Positions 5,878 to 14,094 of a stretch of DNA of 23,184 bases are shown here, one piece after another (positions within the stretch are counted from its first letter, which is position 1; every line of letters begins with the position of its first letter). This stretch comes from Clostridia bacterium. GTDB taxonomy: Bacteria; Bacillota; Clostridia; TANB77; CAG-508. The notes below the pieces were generated by a model. That model did not search any database. It was not told where the DNA came from and saw only the letters and a list, made by a program, of their open reading frames with translations. The position numbers were made by a program, and so were the translations under genes. The stretch lies in assembly GCA_900758165.1 (NCBI GenBank), contig CAAEQN010000034.1, positions 1-23,184 on the forward strand, read 5' to 3'.

Positions 5878-8800
5878 ATGAAGAAACTAAAGAAGAATGT
5901 TAAAATTATAGCTTTATTAGTTTTTATGCTAATTTTATTAGCAAATCAAAAAGTATTTGCAACTAATGTTGCAAACTTATATCAAAAAGAAGAATATACG
6001 GAGGATTTTAAAACTTGGTTAGAACTCTCCGAAGAAGAAAAGAAAAATACAATGATGCCTAGAATGTATGATGTATTAAGTACAAATATAACTTCCAAAA
6101 GTCCGCTATTTCTTGCAAAAATGTTAGGTGCTAGTATTGATTCAAAATACAGTTTAAAAGATATAATACCATCTAACTTATCAATAAGAAATCAACAGAA
6201 CACACAGTCATGTTGGGCTTTTGCCTCATTATCTTCATTAGAAACTAATCTGGCATTATCTAATTATAAAAAAGGCATAAATACATCAAAAATATATGAC
6301 TTTTCAGAAAGACATATGGAATATGCTACAAGCAAGACATTTGCAAATAATGTAGAAAATAAAATAGGATACAACAGAGAAGTTGGAGCAGGTGGTTCAT
6401 GGTATTTGGCTGAATCATATTTAACTAATGGAAGTGGTGCAATAAATGAAGCAGAGATGCCATTTGAGAATAATGAAAATACTATAAATATAAGTGAAAT
6501 ACAAAATAAAACAATTTCAAGCCAAATTTATGACACAGTAGACTTTGCAGATTATAGAGTTCAAACTGATGAGAAAAAGACCGAAATAATGAATCAAATT
6601 AAACAACATATACAAAATTATGGTGCAGTATATGCCTCAATGCATGGTAATTCTTCATCTACATCTGCATTTAGTTGTTATAACAATGCTACTGGTGCAA
6701 AATTTTGTAATAGTACAATAATGCATCGTGCTGACCATGCTGTTTCAATAGTTGGCTGGGATGATAATTATAGTATTGATAATTTTTCAGAAAGTGCAAA
6801 ACCAACATCAAATGGTGCTTGGATTATAAGAAATTCTTGGGGAGAAAGAGAAGAATATAAATTATCAGATTTAAAAGAAGAAATATTTAATACCTATAAA
6901 CAACAATGTATATCAAAAGGTTGGAATTCAGCATCAGAAATTACAAACGAATTTATAGAACAAGCCGGATTTACTATTGAAAACGAAATAGCTTATATTC
7001 CAATTGGAGATAATGGTTTTATGTATGTATCTTATGAGGATTGTAATATATCTAAAACTCTTTATGGAATAATGAAAGCTACAAATAGTGTTGATTATGA
7101 TAACATATACCAATACGATGAATATTATCCTGGAAATATTATATATGCTAATGATTCTAAAGTTATGTTATGCAATATTTTCGACAAGAAAACAACCGGA
7201 ACAGAATATTTAACACAAGTATCTTTATATGCTCCTGAAACATATACATGTAAAGTGTATGTAAATCCTAATGGAACAAGTAAATCAAAAAATGATTTAC
7301 AATTAGTAACCTTAAAAGCTGGAGAATCTGAAACTTTTAATGCAGGTTATCATACATTAGAATTTTCAAAGCCTATTGAAATAAATGCAAATAGTTTTGC
7401 TGTAATAATAGAAGTACAAGGAACTAGATCATCTAGAGTAAATATTCAATTAGAGTCAAAAATAGATGGTATAGACGCCTTTAATTCAGTAAAAGTAGAA
7501 AGCGGAAAGTGCTTTGTAGCATTTGGTAATGATTTATCAAATTGCGAATGGAATGATTTAGGCAAATTATCTGAACAAAACTCATCTTTAAGTAATGCAG
7601 ATAGCACAATAAAGGCTTTTACGACAAATAACTTATTAGATAATTCTTTAAAAAATATTGAAATTACAACACCACCTACCAAAACATCATACTTTGAAGG
7701 AGAAAATTTTGACAAAACGGGTATGGTAGTAAAGGCAAATTATAATAGTAAAACTAATCCATCTGTTATATTAGATGATTCAAGTTATAGTATTACTAAT
7801 GGAACAAATTTAAAAGCAGGTCAAACAAGTGTAACAATTAGTTATGAAGATAAAAGTGTTAATCAAACAATAAGTGTAATAAAAAATGACGTAACTGCAA
7901 TAAAAATAAAAACACCTCCTACAAAGACAGAATATAAAGAGGGACAAAATTTTGATAAAACAGGTATGGTTGTTGAAGCAACCTATAAAGATGGTACAAC
8001 AAAGACAATAACAGATTATACAATAGAAGGTGGAAATAACTTAAAAAGTAATCAAACACAAGTTACTATTTCCTATGGAGAAAAAACAGTAGTACAACCT
8101 ATAACAGTAACACCTAATCCACTAGTCGATATAAAGGTAACTAAAGAACCAAACAAAACAAAATATGTAGTGGGACAAAACTTTGATAAAACAGGAATGA
8201 TAATTACAGGAACTTATCAAGATGGAGAAACACAAAATATATTAGAGTACACAATAGAAAACGGAACAAACTTAAGTAAAGAACAAACTTCTGTAACAAT
8301 AAAATATGAAAAAAAGACAACTACTCAAGCAATAACTGTAGAGGAAAAAACAATTACTGAAATATCGGTTGACAAAAAACCATCTAAATTATCATATATT
8401 CAAAATAAAGAAAATTTAGATTTAACAGGTGCTAGTTTAAAAGTAACATATAATGATGGAACAACAGAAAATGTTGAAATGTCTTCAGAAGAAGTAACAA
8501 TATCAGGATTTGATAATACAAAATTAGGTAAAATTACACTTACTGTTACATATCAAGAAAAATCTACACAGTTTGAAGTAGAAATAGTTGAAGAAGAAAA
8601 AGCTGAAAACTCAAATTTAAGTAATTCTAAATGTGATGTAAAAAAAGTTCAAGCATATTATTTTACTAATAATTCAAAAAATGATTATGTATTGATTAAT
8701 ATAGAAATTAAGGAAATTTCAAGAAACTTAAATAATGATACAGTTGAATATTATTACTATTTATCTTCAAATGGAAATGAAGAAAATATAAATAATTGGA

Positions 8801-9189
8801 CTAAAATTTCTGAAACACAAAGTTTTGATGATAAATTACAGTTTACAGTAGATTCAAGAAATGTTTCGAACTACAATGAAATAGCAGGTGAAGATGTATT
8901 ATATATATACATAAAAGAAGTTGCCACAAAGGGTGGAAATCAAAGTGTTGCTATATCAAACTCAATGAAATTAGAAACAAATACTAATGTAGAAACATAT
9001 GTCAATAATGCAAAAAAGGAAAATATGCAGTCAGGAAATCAAATTACAAACAATTCACAAGATAATACTCAAGCACCTGGTAAATTACCACAAACAGGTA
9101 CAAAATTTGGTATAGGCTTTGTAATAGTAGTTTTAATCAGTGTAAGTATATTTATATATCGTAAATATAATAATTTAAAAGGAATATAA
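5878..9189 (+). CDS. LPXTG wall-anchored papain-like (C1A) protease with Ig repeats
   Basis: A 1103-residue secreted cysteine protease predicted to be attached to peptidoglycan by a sortase. Order: signal peptide (1-28, ending KVFA); C1A catalytic domain (about 95-400) with QSCWAF (Q110, C112), DHAVSIVGWD (H287) and RNSWGE (N319), so the full Q/C/H/N set is present; a lectin-like beta domain typical of bacterial C1 proteases (about 415-570); three tandem bacterial Ig-like (Big_3) domains plus a divergent fourth (about 591-905); a Tyr-rich domain of unknown type; then LPQTG (1070-1074), a hydrophobic segment and a short basic tail. ATG 5878 is chosen because AAAGGGGG precedes it and the signal peptide begins there; an in-frame ATG at 5842 lacks both. 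No sortase gene is present in the window. Likely role: processing host or surface proteins, or adhesion. Confidence 0.93.
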   Translation: MKKLKKNVKIIALLVFMLILLANQKVFATNVANLYQKEEYTEDFKTWLELSEEEKKNTMMPRMYDVLSTNITSKSPLFLAKMLGASIDSKYSLKDIIPSNLSIRNQQNTQSCWAFASLSSLETNLALSNYKKGINTSKIYDFSERHMEYATSKTFANNVENKIGYNREVGAGGSWYLAESYLTNGSGAINEAEMPFENNENTINISEIQNKTISSQIYDTVDFADYRVQTDEKKTEIMNQIKQHIQNYGAVYASMHGNSSSTSAFSCYNNATGAKFCNSTIMHRADHAVSIVGWDDNYSIDNFSESAKPTSNGAWIIRNSWGEREEYKLSDLKEEIFNTYKQQCISKGWNSASEITNEFIEQAGFTIENEIAYIPIGDNGFMYVSYEDCNISKTLYGIMKATNSVDYDNIYQYDEYYPGNIIYANDSKVMLCNIFDKKTTGTEYLTQVSLYAPETYTCKVYVNPNGTSKSKNDLQLVTLKAGESETFNAGYHTLEFSKPIEINANSFAVIIEVQGTRSSRVNIQLESKIDGIDAFNSVKVESGKCFVAFGNDLSNCEWNDLGKLSEQNSSLSNADSTIKAFTTNNLLDNSLKNIEITTPPTKTSYFEGENFDKTGMVVKANYNSKTNPSVILDDSSYSITNGTNLKAGQTSVTISYEDKSVNQTISVIKNDVTAIKIKTPPTKTEYKEGQNFDKTGMVVEATYKDGTTKTITDYTIEGGNNLKSNQTQVTISYGEKTVVQPITVTPNPLVDIKVTKEPNKTKYVVGQNFDKTGMIITGTYQDGETQNILEYTIENGTNLSKEQTSVTIKYEKKTTTQAITVEEKTITEISVDKKPSKLSYIQNKENLDLTGASLKVTYNDGTTENVEMSSEEVTISGFDNTKLGKITLTVTYQEKSTQFEVEIVEEEKAENSNLSNSKCDVKKVQAYYFTNNSKNDYVLINIEIKEISRNLNNDTVEYYYYLSSNGNEENINNWTKISETQSFDDKLQFTVDSRNVSNYNEIAGEDVLYIYIKEVATKGGNQSVAISNSMKLETNTNVETYVNNAKKENMQSGNQITNNSQDNTQAPGKLPQTGTKFGIGFVIVVLISVSIFIYRKYNNLKGI
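7648..8593 (+). repeat. Tandem Big_3-type Ig-domain repeats inside the surface protease
   Basis: Three units share PPTKT or EPNKT, then G-NFDKTGM, then an ITN/IEGG-N-L motif, ending in TVTISYE-like strands. The DNA motif starting AATTTTGA recurs at 7705, 7948 and 8179, giving periods of 243 and 231 bases (81 and 77 residues). A fourth, more divergent unit starts near 8353 (ITEISVDKKPSKLSY). They are probably spacer/adhesion modules lifting the protease from the wall. Nucleotide similarity among the first three suggests fairly recent duplication. Confidence 0.8.
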
Positions 9190-9468
9190 GAAACAAGAGG
9201 AGTGTTAATGATTACATTCCTCTAATTTATTAAGAGGAGCCTAACTATGAATAATAAAAACAATAGATGTCAATAGTTTTTGATTAGGACACCCTAAAAA
9301 TAATATTTTAACTTGTGACTTGTTCACCCTTGAATAGTCACAAGTTTTATTGTATAATAAGAACATAACAGTTCTCATACCTCCATTATATCATAGAATG
9401 AACTTTTCATAAATTAATTTTATAGGGTGATCATATCATAAATTATTTATAATAAATTGCAATTTTTA
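9190..9468. other. Non-coding stretch with relic features
   Basis: No convincing gene. It contains three alternately complementary AAGAGGAG / TTCCTCT segments (9195-9202, 9217-9223, 9232-9239), a 9-codon ATG frame after AGAGGAG (9247-9276, probably meaningless), and a terminator (9310-9350). A 45-codon minus-strand frame (9241-9378) and imperfect inverted repeats around CACCCTA (near 9283 and 9425) suggest a degraded insertion element. Confidence 0.4.
9310..9350 (+). terminator. Terminator downstream of the surface protease
   Basis: AACTTGTGACT (9310-9320) pairs perfectly with AGTCACAAGTT (9336-9346), followed by TTTATTG. It lies 120 bases past the protease stop. Confidence 0.65.
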
Positions 9469-9497
9469 TTGACTTTTTCAATAAATTTGATTATAAT
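9469..9497 (+). promoter_or_regulatory. Promoter for a putative small RNA
   Basis: TTGACT (9469-9474), 17 bases, TATAAT (9492-9497), with no open reading frame of note downstream before a strong terminator at 9548-9588. Confidence 0.6.
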
Positions 9498-9502
9498 AAA
9501 AA

Positions 9503-9588
9503 TAGGAAATGGAGAATCCACAAACGTGGTTTGCCAGTTATATATGTAAAAAAACACATCTAACCGTCAAGTACAGATGTGTTTTTTT
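9503..9588 (+). ncRNA. Putative small RNA of about 85 nt
   Basis: A near-consensus promoter at 9469-9497 and a perfect 14-bp terminator stem (9548-9561 with 9575-9588, ending in seven T) define a transcript unit of about 85 bases. The body is less AT-rich than its surroundings and can form a CCAC/GTGG hairpin near 9518-9529. The only frame from an ATG inside (9513) runs through the terminator, so coding is unlikely. It lies immediately before a recombinase remnant at the right end of the island. I recognise no known RNA family. It could be an element-borne regulator or antisense RNA; the 5' end is inferred from the promoter. Confidence 0.5.
9548..9588 (+). terminator. Strong intrinsic terminator of the putative small RNA
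   Basis: AAAAAAACACATCT (9548-9561) and AGATGTGTTTTTTT (9575-9588) form a perfect 14-bp stem with a 13-base loop and a T7 tail. Confidence 0.8.
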
Positions 9589-9669
9589 ATTGTCTATTTG
9601 CTTAAAATTATAACCAGTATAATTAAGGCAAATACTATAATAGTTTCGACAATTATAACATATAAAAAT

Positions 9670-9831
9670 TATCATTGTTTGAGGCACACTTTTGCAACTA
9701 GATTCGTACGTGTTGGAATGGATGTAAAATTCTTGAGTGAGATATTAGGGCACTCCAATATTAGTGTAACTTCATCAATTTATGTGCACTCCTCCTACGA
9801 AATTAAGAAGAAGTTTATAGATAAATTATAA
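9670..9831 (+). pseudogene. Second tyrosine recombinase, C-terminal remnant
   Basis: The last 50-odd residues of a phage-integrase-family recombinase: YHCLRHTFATRFVRVGMD carries the HxxR box, LSEILGHSNISVTSSIYVHS carries the second His and the catalytic Tyr, and a lysine-rich end follows. The frame is open back to 9577, but residues before about 9670 do not resemble the family and have no ribosome site, so the N-terminal part is lost. It is not a piece of the recombinase remnant at 4054-4410, because both retain the same boxes with different sequence. It lies on the + strand with its C-terminus toward the chromosome. Confidence 0.75.
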
Positions 9832-9841
9832 CAGTAAAAAA

Positions 9842-9877
9842 CATCTAAAATGTTTTAATCATTTTAGATGCTTTTTG
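9842..9877. terminator. Terminator at the right edge of the island
   Basis: CATCTAAAATG (9842-9852) pairs perfectly with CATTTTAGATG (9860-9870), followed by CTTTTTG on + and preceded by an A-run that would act as a T-run on -. It lies between the recombinase remnant and the convergent VanW gene and can serve both. Confidence 0.75.
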
Positions 9878-9883
9878 TTAAAA

Positions 9884-11548
9884 TTAAGGACCAACCGCAA
9901 CAACTTTATTGTGTGGATTATAAGTATCTCTAGATATGCAATCAGAAGATATTAAAGTTCCACTTGCATTATAAACATATTTATATGTGGCAGTTTTACA
10001 CCCATTAGAACCACTCTGTATAACTTTAGATTCTCCAGTGGCCAATGAAGAGTCTGTTTGATATATAGTCTTATAAGGAATTGTAGAAAGATATCTAGCA
10101 TCCAAAACAACAGTACAATCTTCAGGCGTCTTTAACCCATAAATGTAAATTCTTAACTTTTTACCAGAAGAGTCACAAACTATTCTGATAGGATAGTTTC
10201 TGTTATTTTTAAACTTAAAGTCAGGACCACCCCAAGAGACAGTTGCGTCCAAACCAGCTTTTACATAACCAGGATTAAATCCATGATTATATCTTTCAAC
10301 AATTTCTAAATTTGCGTATAATACTGCATCATATAAAGTAGATGAAACTTGGCAAATTCCACCTCCAACTTCCTGAACAACTTGACCATTAAAATATGCA
10401 GTCCCTTCTCTAAAACCTGCGGCTCTAGTACGCTTACCAACTACTTGATTATAAGAGAATGTTTCGCCAGGCATTAATACAGTTCCGTTTATTTTTTCCG
10501 CAGCTAAACGCACATTAGTTGCTCTATTAGCACCACTGCTTGTAAAAGAAGTAGTAAATTGAGAAAGCAAATCTGGGAAAGCTTCGCTACCAATTTGTTT
10601 TGTAATAACTTTTGGATATGTAATTTTTAATGGAATTTTATACTCTTCTTGAGGAGAAGAAATTAGTTTTTTTGCTTCTTCCATTGAAATATTAAAGTCA
10701 AGGCCATTTGTTGAAGGATGTACAACATATGGATTTGTTGTATAATAAGCGTCTACAGGATCTTTATAGATAGCTTTGTAAATAGCATCTAAATCTATTT
10801 TTGTAGCTTTAGTGTTTACCACGGGTATCTCAATTATGGAATCTTTTATATTTATGTTATTCAAGAAATAAAGCATTTTATTTTTAAAAGCAGTTTCATC
10901 AACAATTATTCCATCTTTGCCTGATGTGATAATTAAATTGTCACCATCAACATAATAATCAGAATTTATAACCTTATTTGGTAATTGAGAATTTATTTCC
11001 GCAATAATAGCAGCAAGCAGATCCTCATCATAAGTAACACTTGGTGAAATATTAATATTCTTTAGCAATACATTTAAAATAGTATAGTTATTTTTAAAAA
11101 TATTATTAGATCTACCAAGAGAGTAAGCTTCGCTAACAGCGCCATTTATATCAAAATTGACAGCAAATTGCTCTGGGGAAAATTTGGTCTCAAAGTTATT
11201 ATATTTAGCGGTTATTTCTTTTGATATATGACTATTTACTGCAGTAGCTATTTTATTTCTAGCTTCCTCTTCAGATAAATTAGAAACATCAATTCCATGT
11301 ATATAAACGCCATTAAGAATTTTTGTATTATTAATGTTCATAAGTGCAAAAATTGTGGATAATAGCAGTATTAATATTAATAATACAAGCACTGGCACAA
11401 GGAAAAACAAAAAGAACTTTTTTGATTTTGCGTGCTTTCCGGCTTTATTAGAAGCTAAAATTATATTTTCTGCATTTTGTAATATTTTCTGACAATCATT
11501 TTCATCATATATTTTTTTATCTGTATTAGAAATATTTAATTTGTTCAT
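9884..11548 (-). CDS. VanW/G5-domain, peptidoglycan-binding membrane protein
   Basis: A 554-residue envelope protein. A short cytoplasmic N-terminus is followed by one membrane segment (about 45-70), an extracellular region with PG_binding_4-like repeats (about 75-330; GVDVSNLSEEEA-type starts, here HGIDVSNLSEEEARNKI), a VanW domain (about 341-475; MPGETFSYNQVVGKRT, VVQEVGGGICQVSSTLYDA), and a C-terminal G5-type domain (about 480-552; STIPYKTIYQTDSS). The family is named after VanW of vancomycin-resistance clusters, but members are widespread and the biochemical function is unknown; there is no evidence here of resistance genes. Start chosen at the second ATG (11546-11548) because GGAG lies nine bases upstream; the ATG five codons earlier has no ribosome site. 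Confidence 0.9.
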   Translation of the reverse strand: MNKLNISNTDKKIYDENDCQKILQNAENIILASNKAGKHAKSKKFFLFFLVPVLVLLILILLLSTIFALMNINNTKILNGVYIHGIDVSNLSEEEARNKIATAVNSHISKEITAKYNNFETKFSPEQFAVNFDINGAVSEAYSLGRSNNIFKNNYTILNVLLKNINISPSVTYDEDLLAAIIAEINSQLPNKVINSDYYVDGDNLIITSGKDGIIVDETAFKNKMLYFLNNINIKDSIIEIPVVNTKATKIDLDAIYKAIYKDPVDAYYTTNPYVVHPSTNGLDFNISMEEAKKLISSPQEEYKIPLKITYPKVITKQIGSEAFPDLLSQFTTSFTSSGANRATNVRLAAEKINGTVLMPGETFSYNQVVGKRTRAAGFREGTAYFNGQVVQEVGGGICQVSSTLYDAVLYANLEIVERYNHGFNPGYVKAGLDATVSWGGPDFKFKNNRNYPIRIVCDSSGKKLRIYIYGLKTPEDCTVVLDARYLSTIPYKTIYQTDSSLATGESKVIQSGSNGCKTATYKYVYNASGTLISSDCISRDTYNPHNKVVAVGP

Positions 11549-11686
11549 TTGTATAGTCTCCATTAATATATATAATTATATTAAACTACAAAAAAATATT
11601 TTTGTAAAGAATATTCAGTATATTATATATAAATTACTAAAAAGTAAAAAAATCATAGTTTATACCATAATTTCTTATATTATTGA

Positions 11687-11705
11687 TGAGCCAGAATGGA
11701 TTCGA
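11687..11705 (-). repeat. Partial copy of the tRNA-Arg(TCT) 3' end (attachment-site scar)
   Basis: TGAGCCAGAATGGATTCGA (11687-11705) matches 11777-11795 inside the tRNA at 18 of 19 bases, in the same orientation 90 bases apart. It covers the T-arm and 3' acceptor, the part normally duplicated when an element integrates into a tRNA gene. The homology decays beyond it. Confidence 0.7.
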
Positions 11706-11732
11706 CAAGCCGCCTCCTAATAGATTTTGTAT

Positions 11733-11765
11733 AAAAAAATAGTATCTACTTTTCATAGATACTAT
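11733..11765 (-). terminator. Terminator of tRNA-Arg(TCT)
   Basis: On the minus strand ATAGTATCTA and TAGATACTAT form a perfect 10-bp stem with a 7-base loop, followed by a T7 run. It lies between the tRNA and the partial tRNA copy. Confidence 0.8.
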
Positions 11766-11773
11766 ATACATTT

Positions 11774-11850
<77 letters not shown>

Positions 11851-11868
11851 ATTTGCAATGCAATAATT

Positions 11869-11897
11869 ATTATAATTCCAAAATTGACATTTGTCAA
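11869..11897 (-). promoter_or_regulatory. Promoter of tRNA-Arg(TCT)
   Basis: Minus-strand TTGACA (11892-11897), 17 bases, TATAAT (11869-11874): perfect consensus. The -35 shares the palindrome TTGACATTTGTCAA (11884-11897) with a + strand promoter. Confidence 0.8.
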
Positions 11898-11912
11898 TAA
11901 AAAAAATAAAAT
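11884..11912 (+). promoter_or_regulatory. Possible promoter of the CmpB-type membrane gene
   Basis: TTGACA (11884-11889), 17 bases, TAAAAT (11907-11912). It lies back to back with the tRNA-Arg(TCT) promoter. It would give a leader of about 100 bases before the ATG at 12021. Confidence 0.45.
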
Positions 11913-12020
11913 ATATAAAAAATCTAAAAAAATCTAGAAAAAATATTATAATTATAATACAATATTATACAATGATTATATAATAAAATTATAAAATAAG
12001 GAAGGCAAGGAAATCGCTTT

Positions 12021-12785
12021 ATGGATAATAAGAAAAAAGAGAACAAAAAAATAGAAACAAAAAATAAAAAAATAAAAAAAGATAAGAATGAGATAAGTAA
12101 AATAGAAGAAAGAAAGTTCCATAACTATTTATGGTACATAATAATATTTAGTATAATATGTTTTTTAATAGAAGTATTGTTGTATTTTATTCCAATTGGA
12201 AAAAATATTGGATTAACATTAAGTACGTTATGCCCAATATATGGAATTAGCGCATTGTTAATTTTTATATACTTAAGCAAATACAAGGGGCATGTCGCAA
12301 AACTGTTTATATATGGTGCTGTTTTAGGAACATTAATACAATATCTAGTAAGTTTCTTATTAGAAGGAGCTTTTGGAGTAACTTTTTGGGACTATTCAAC
12401 AATAAAGTTTAATTTAAATGGAAGAATATGTTTATATTGTTCTTTATTTTGGGGAATAGTGACTGTAATATCAATTAATTTGTTACAAAAACCAATAGAT
12501 GGATTGATAAGCAAAATGAAAGGGAAGGCTTCAAAAGTAATAGATATAATTTTGACAATATTATTATCATTAAGTATCATCTTTACAACATGGGGTATAG
12601 CTACATATTCTATAAGAACAAAAGAAACTCTAAATGGAAAAAATTATATTAGTAATAATAACTTTATAGAAAAATTTCAAAATACAGTATTCTCAAATAG
12701 TATAATGGAAAAAGTATTTCCAAATTTGCGAATAGTAGATAATACAGGAAAATTCAATCTTGTTAAAAATATCAATAATCAATAA
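12021..12785 (+). CDS. CmpB-type (ABC_trans_CmpB) integral membrane protein
   Basis: A 254-residue polytopic membrane protein of the family annotated as putative ABC-transporter type IV (CmpB). A very lysine-rich cytoplasmic N-terminus of about 35 residues precedes roughly five membrane segments (about 38-58, 65-88, 94-115, 138-158, 173-198). The family signature is present around residues 120-145: FWDYSTIKFNLNGRICLY followed by FWGI. No ATPase partner is adjacent (the nearest starts 200 bases later behind its own promoter and a terminator), and the family's role is not established, so transport is only an inherited label. An AAGGAAG/AAGGAA stretch precedes the ATG at slightly long spacing. 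Confidence 0.85.
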   Translation: MDNKKKENKKIETKNKKIKKDKNEISKIEERKFHNYLWYIIIFSIICFLIEVLLYFIPIGKNIGLTLSTLCPIYGISALLIFIYLSKYKGHVAKLFIYGAVLGTLIQYLVSFLLEGAFGVTFWDYSTIKFNLNGRICLYCSLFWGIVTVISINLLQKPIDGLISKMKGKASKVIDIILTILLSLSIIFTTWGIATYSIRTKETLNGKNYISNNNFIEKFQNTVFSNSIMEKVFPNLRIVDNTGKFNLVKNINNQ

Positions 12786-12821
12786 CGTAAAGTACATAAT
12801 AAAAAATTTAAATAAACTAAT

Positions 12822-12872
12822 AAATCATATATATTAGAACGTTAAAACGCTAATATATATGATTTGCTTTTT
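12822..12872 (+). terminator. Terminator of the CmpB-type gene
   Basis: A perfect 16-bp stem (12822-12837 with 12850-12865), with a smaller CGTT/AACG hairpin in its loop, is followed by GCTTTTTAT. Confidence 0.8.
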
Positions 12873-12924
12873 ATAACTAAAATATTTCCATTTTGTGAAT
12901 TTTATGTGAATTGCATAAAAAATA

Positions 12925-12953
12925 TTGCAGGAATATTTTTTGAGTGATAATAT
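12925..12953 (+). promoter_or_regulatory. Promoter of the Gld-type ABC operon
   Basis: TTGCAG (12925-12930), 17 bases, TAATAT (12948-12953) preceded by TGA, an extended -10 element. Confidence 0.5.
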
Positions 12954-12999
12954 TTATCTGTAATAAACTTACGGAAATAATAGATTGGAGGAAGGACAA

Positions 13000-14094
13000 G
13001 TGATAAAAGTTAAAAATGTCACAAAGAAGTATGGAAAATTTACTGCAGTAGATAATATTAGTTTTACTGTAAGAGATGGTGAAATAGTCGGCTTTTTAGG
13101 ACCAAATGGCGCAGGGAAAAGTACAACAATGAATATGATAACGGGATTTATTGAACCAACAGAAGGGACGATAGAAGTAAATGGCTATGATGTTTTGGAT
13201 AAACCCATTAAAGCAAAAAAACAAATAGGGTATATGCCAGAAGGTGTGCCATTATATTCTGAATTGACAGCAAAAGAATTTGTAACATATATGGCAGAAT
13301 TGAAAAGGGTAGACAGAAAACAAAGAAAAGAAAGTGTTGAAAAAGTATTACAAGAAACAGGATTAAAAGAAGTGGAAGACAAATTGATAAGAAACTTATC
13401 AAGAGGATATAAACAAAGAGTAAGCCTTGCAGGAGCTTTAATTGGCAATCCAGATGTAGTAATATTAGATGAACCAACAGTAGGATTGGATCCAAAACAA
13501 ATAACAGAGATAAGACAATTAATAAAAAAATTAGGAAAGAACCATACTGTAATTTTAAGCTCACATATTTTATCTGAAGTGAGCCAAATATGTGAACGAG
13601 TTATAATCATAAATAAAGGAAAGATAATTGCAATAGATACACCAGAAAATTTAGAGAAAAAGACTCAAGAAAAAAATGTCATTTTACTAACGGTTGAAGA
13701 TAAAAATAATAATATGGATAAAGTAAAAGAAAAAATAAAAGATATGCTTGAATGTGAAGTTGTTAAAGATAATGATGATGGAACAAAACAATATATTATC
13801 AAGTCAAATGCGGATGTGGACTTGCGTAAACAATTATTTGATATTTTACCTAAAAATGATATAACAATTTTTGAATTAAAGAAAGCAGAAAAATCGCTAG
13901 AAGATGCATTTATAACTTTAATTGATAAAAATACAAAAGAAATGAGCGATAACCAAGAAAAAGAGAACAAGGAAAAAGAAAAATCAGAGAAAGAAAAAGT
14001 AAAAAAACAATTAAAAGATACAAAGAAACAATTAAAAGAAAACAAAAAACAAACAAAGAAAAGTGATTCGGACAAAAAAGGAGGTAAAAAATAA
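13000..14094 (+). CDS. ABC transporter ATP-binding protein (GldA-like)
   Basis: Cytoplasmic ATPase subunit that drives the neighbouring membrane proteins. Walker A GPNGAGKST at 34-42, signature LSRGYKQR at 133-140, Walker B VVILDEP at 153-159, and the switch His at 189 are all intact. The ABC domain ends near residue 225; a second domain and an unusual tail (about 310-364) made almost entirely of Lys, Glu, Asn and Gln follow, probably a coiled or disordered extension. The start is taken as GTG 13000 because GGAGGAAGG (12987-12995) precedes it; the in-frame TTG at 12985 overlaps that ribosome site and is unlikely. The stop overlaps the next start (TAATG), so translation is coupled. First gene of a GldA-GldF-GldG-type operon; in Firmicutes the substrate is unknown and gliding is not implied. 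Confidence 0.93.
   Translation: MIKVKNVTKKYGKFTAVDNISFTVRDGEIVGFLGPNGAGKSTTMNMITGFIEPTEGTIEVNGYDVLDKPIKAKKQIGYMPEGVPLYSELTAKEFVTYMAELKRVDRKQRKESVEKVLQETGLKEVEDKLIRNLSRGYKQRVSLAGALIGNPDVVILDEPTVGLDPKQITEIRQLIKKLGKNHTVILSSHILSEVSQICERVIIINKGKIIAIDTPENLEKKTQEKNVILLTVEDKNNNMDKVKEKIKDMLECEVVKDNDDGTKQYIIKSNADVDLRKQLFDILPKNDITIFELKKAEKSLEDAFITLIDKNTKEMSDNQEKENKEKEKSEKEKVKKQLKDTKKQLKENKKQTKKSDSDKKGGKK

Noticed and set aside
7648..8593. Regular repeats as a possible CRISPR array
   Set aside because: The repeats are about 240 bases apart, lie in frame inside a large protein and encode Ig domains.
9247..9276. Nine-codon frame after an AGAGGAG site
   Set aside because: Too short, with no conservation evidence, and the AGAGGAG is one of three mutually complementary repeats in the region.
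9577..9669. Full open frame (84 residues) for the right integrase remnant
   Set aside because: Residues before about 9670 are hydrophobic and unlike recombinases, the frame begins within the small-RNA terminator, and no ribosome site is present.
9884..11548. VanW as a sign of vancomycin resistance
   Set aside because: VanW/G5 proteins are common wall proteins; no ligase, dehydrogenase or VanX-type gene is nearby.
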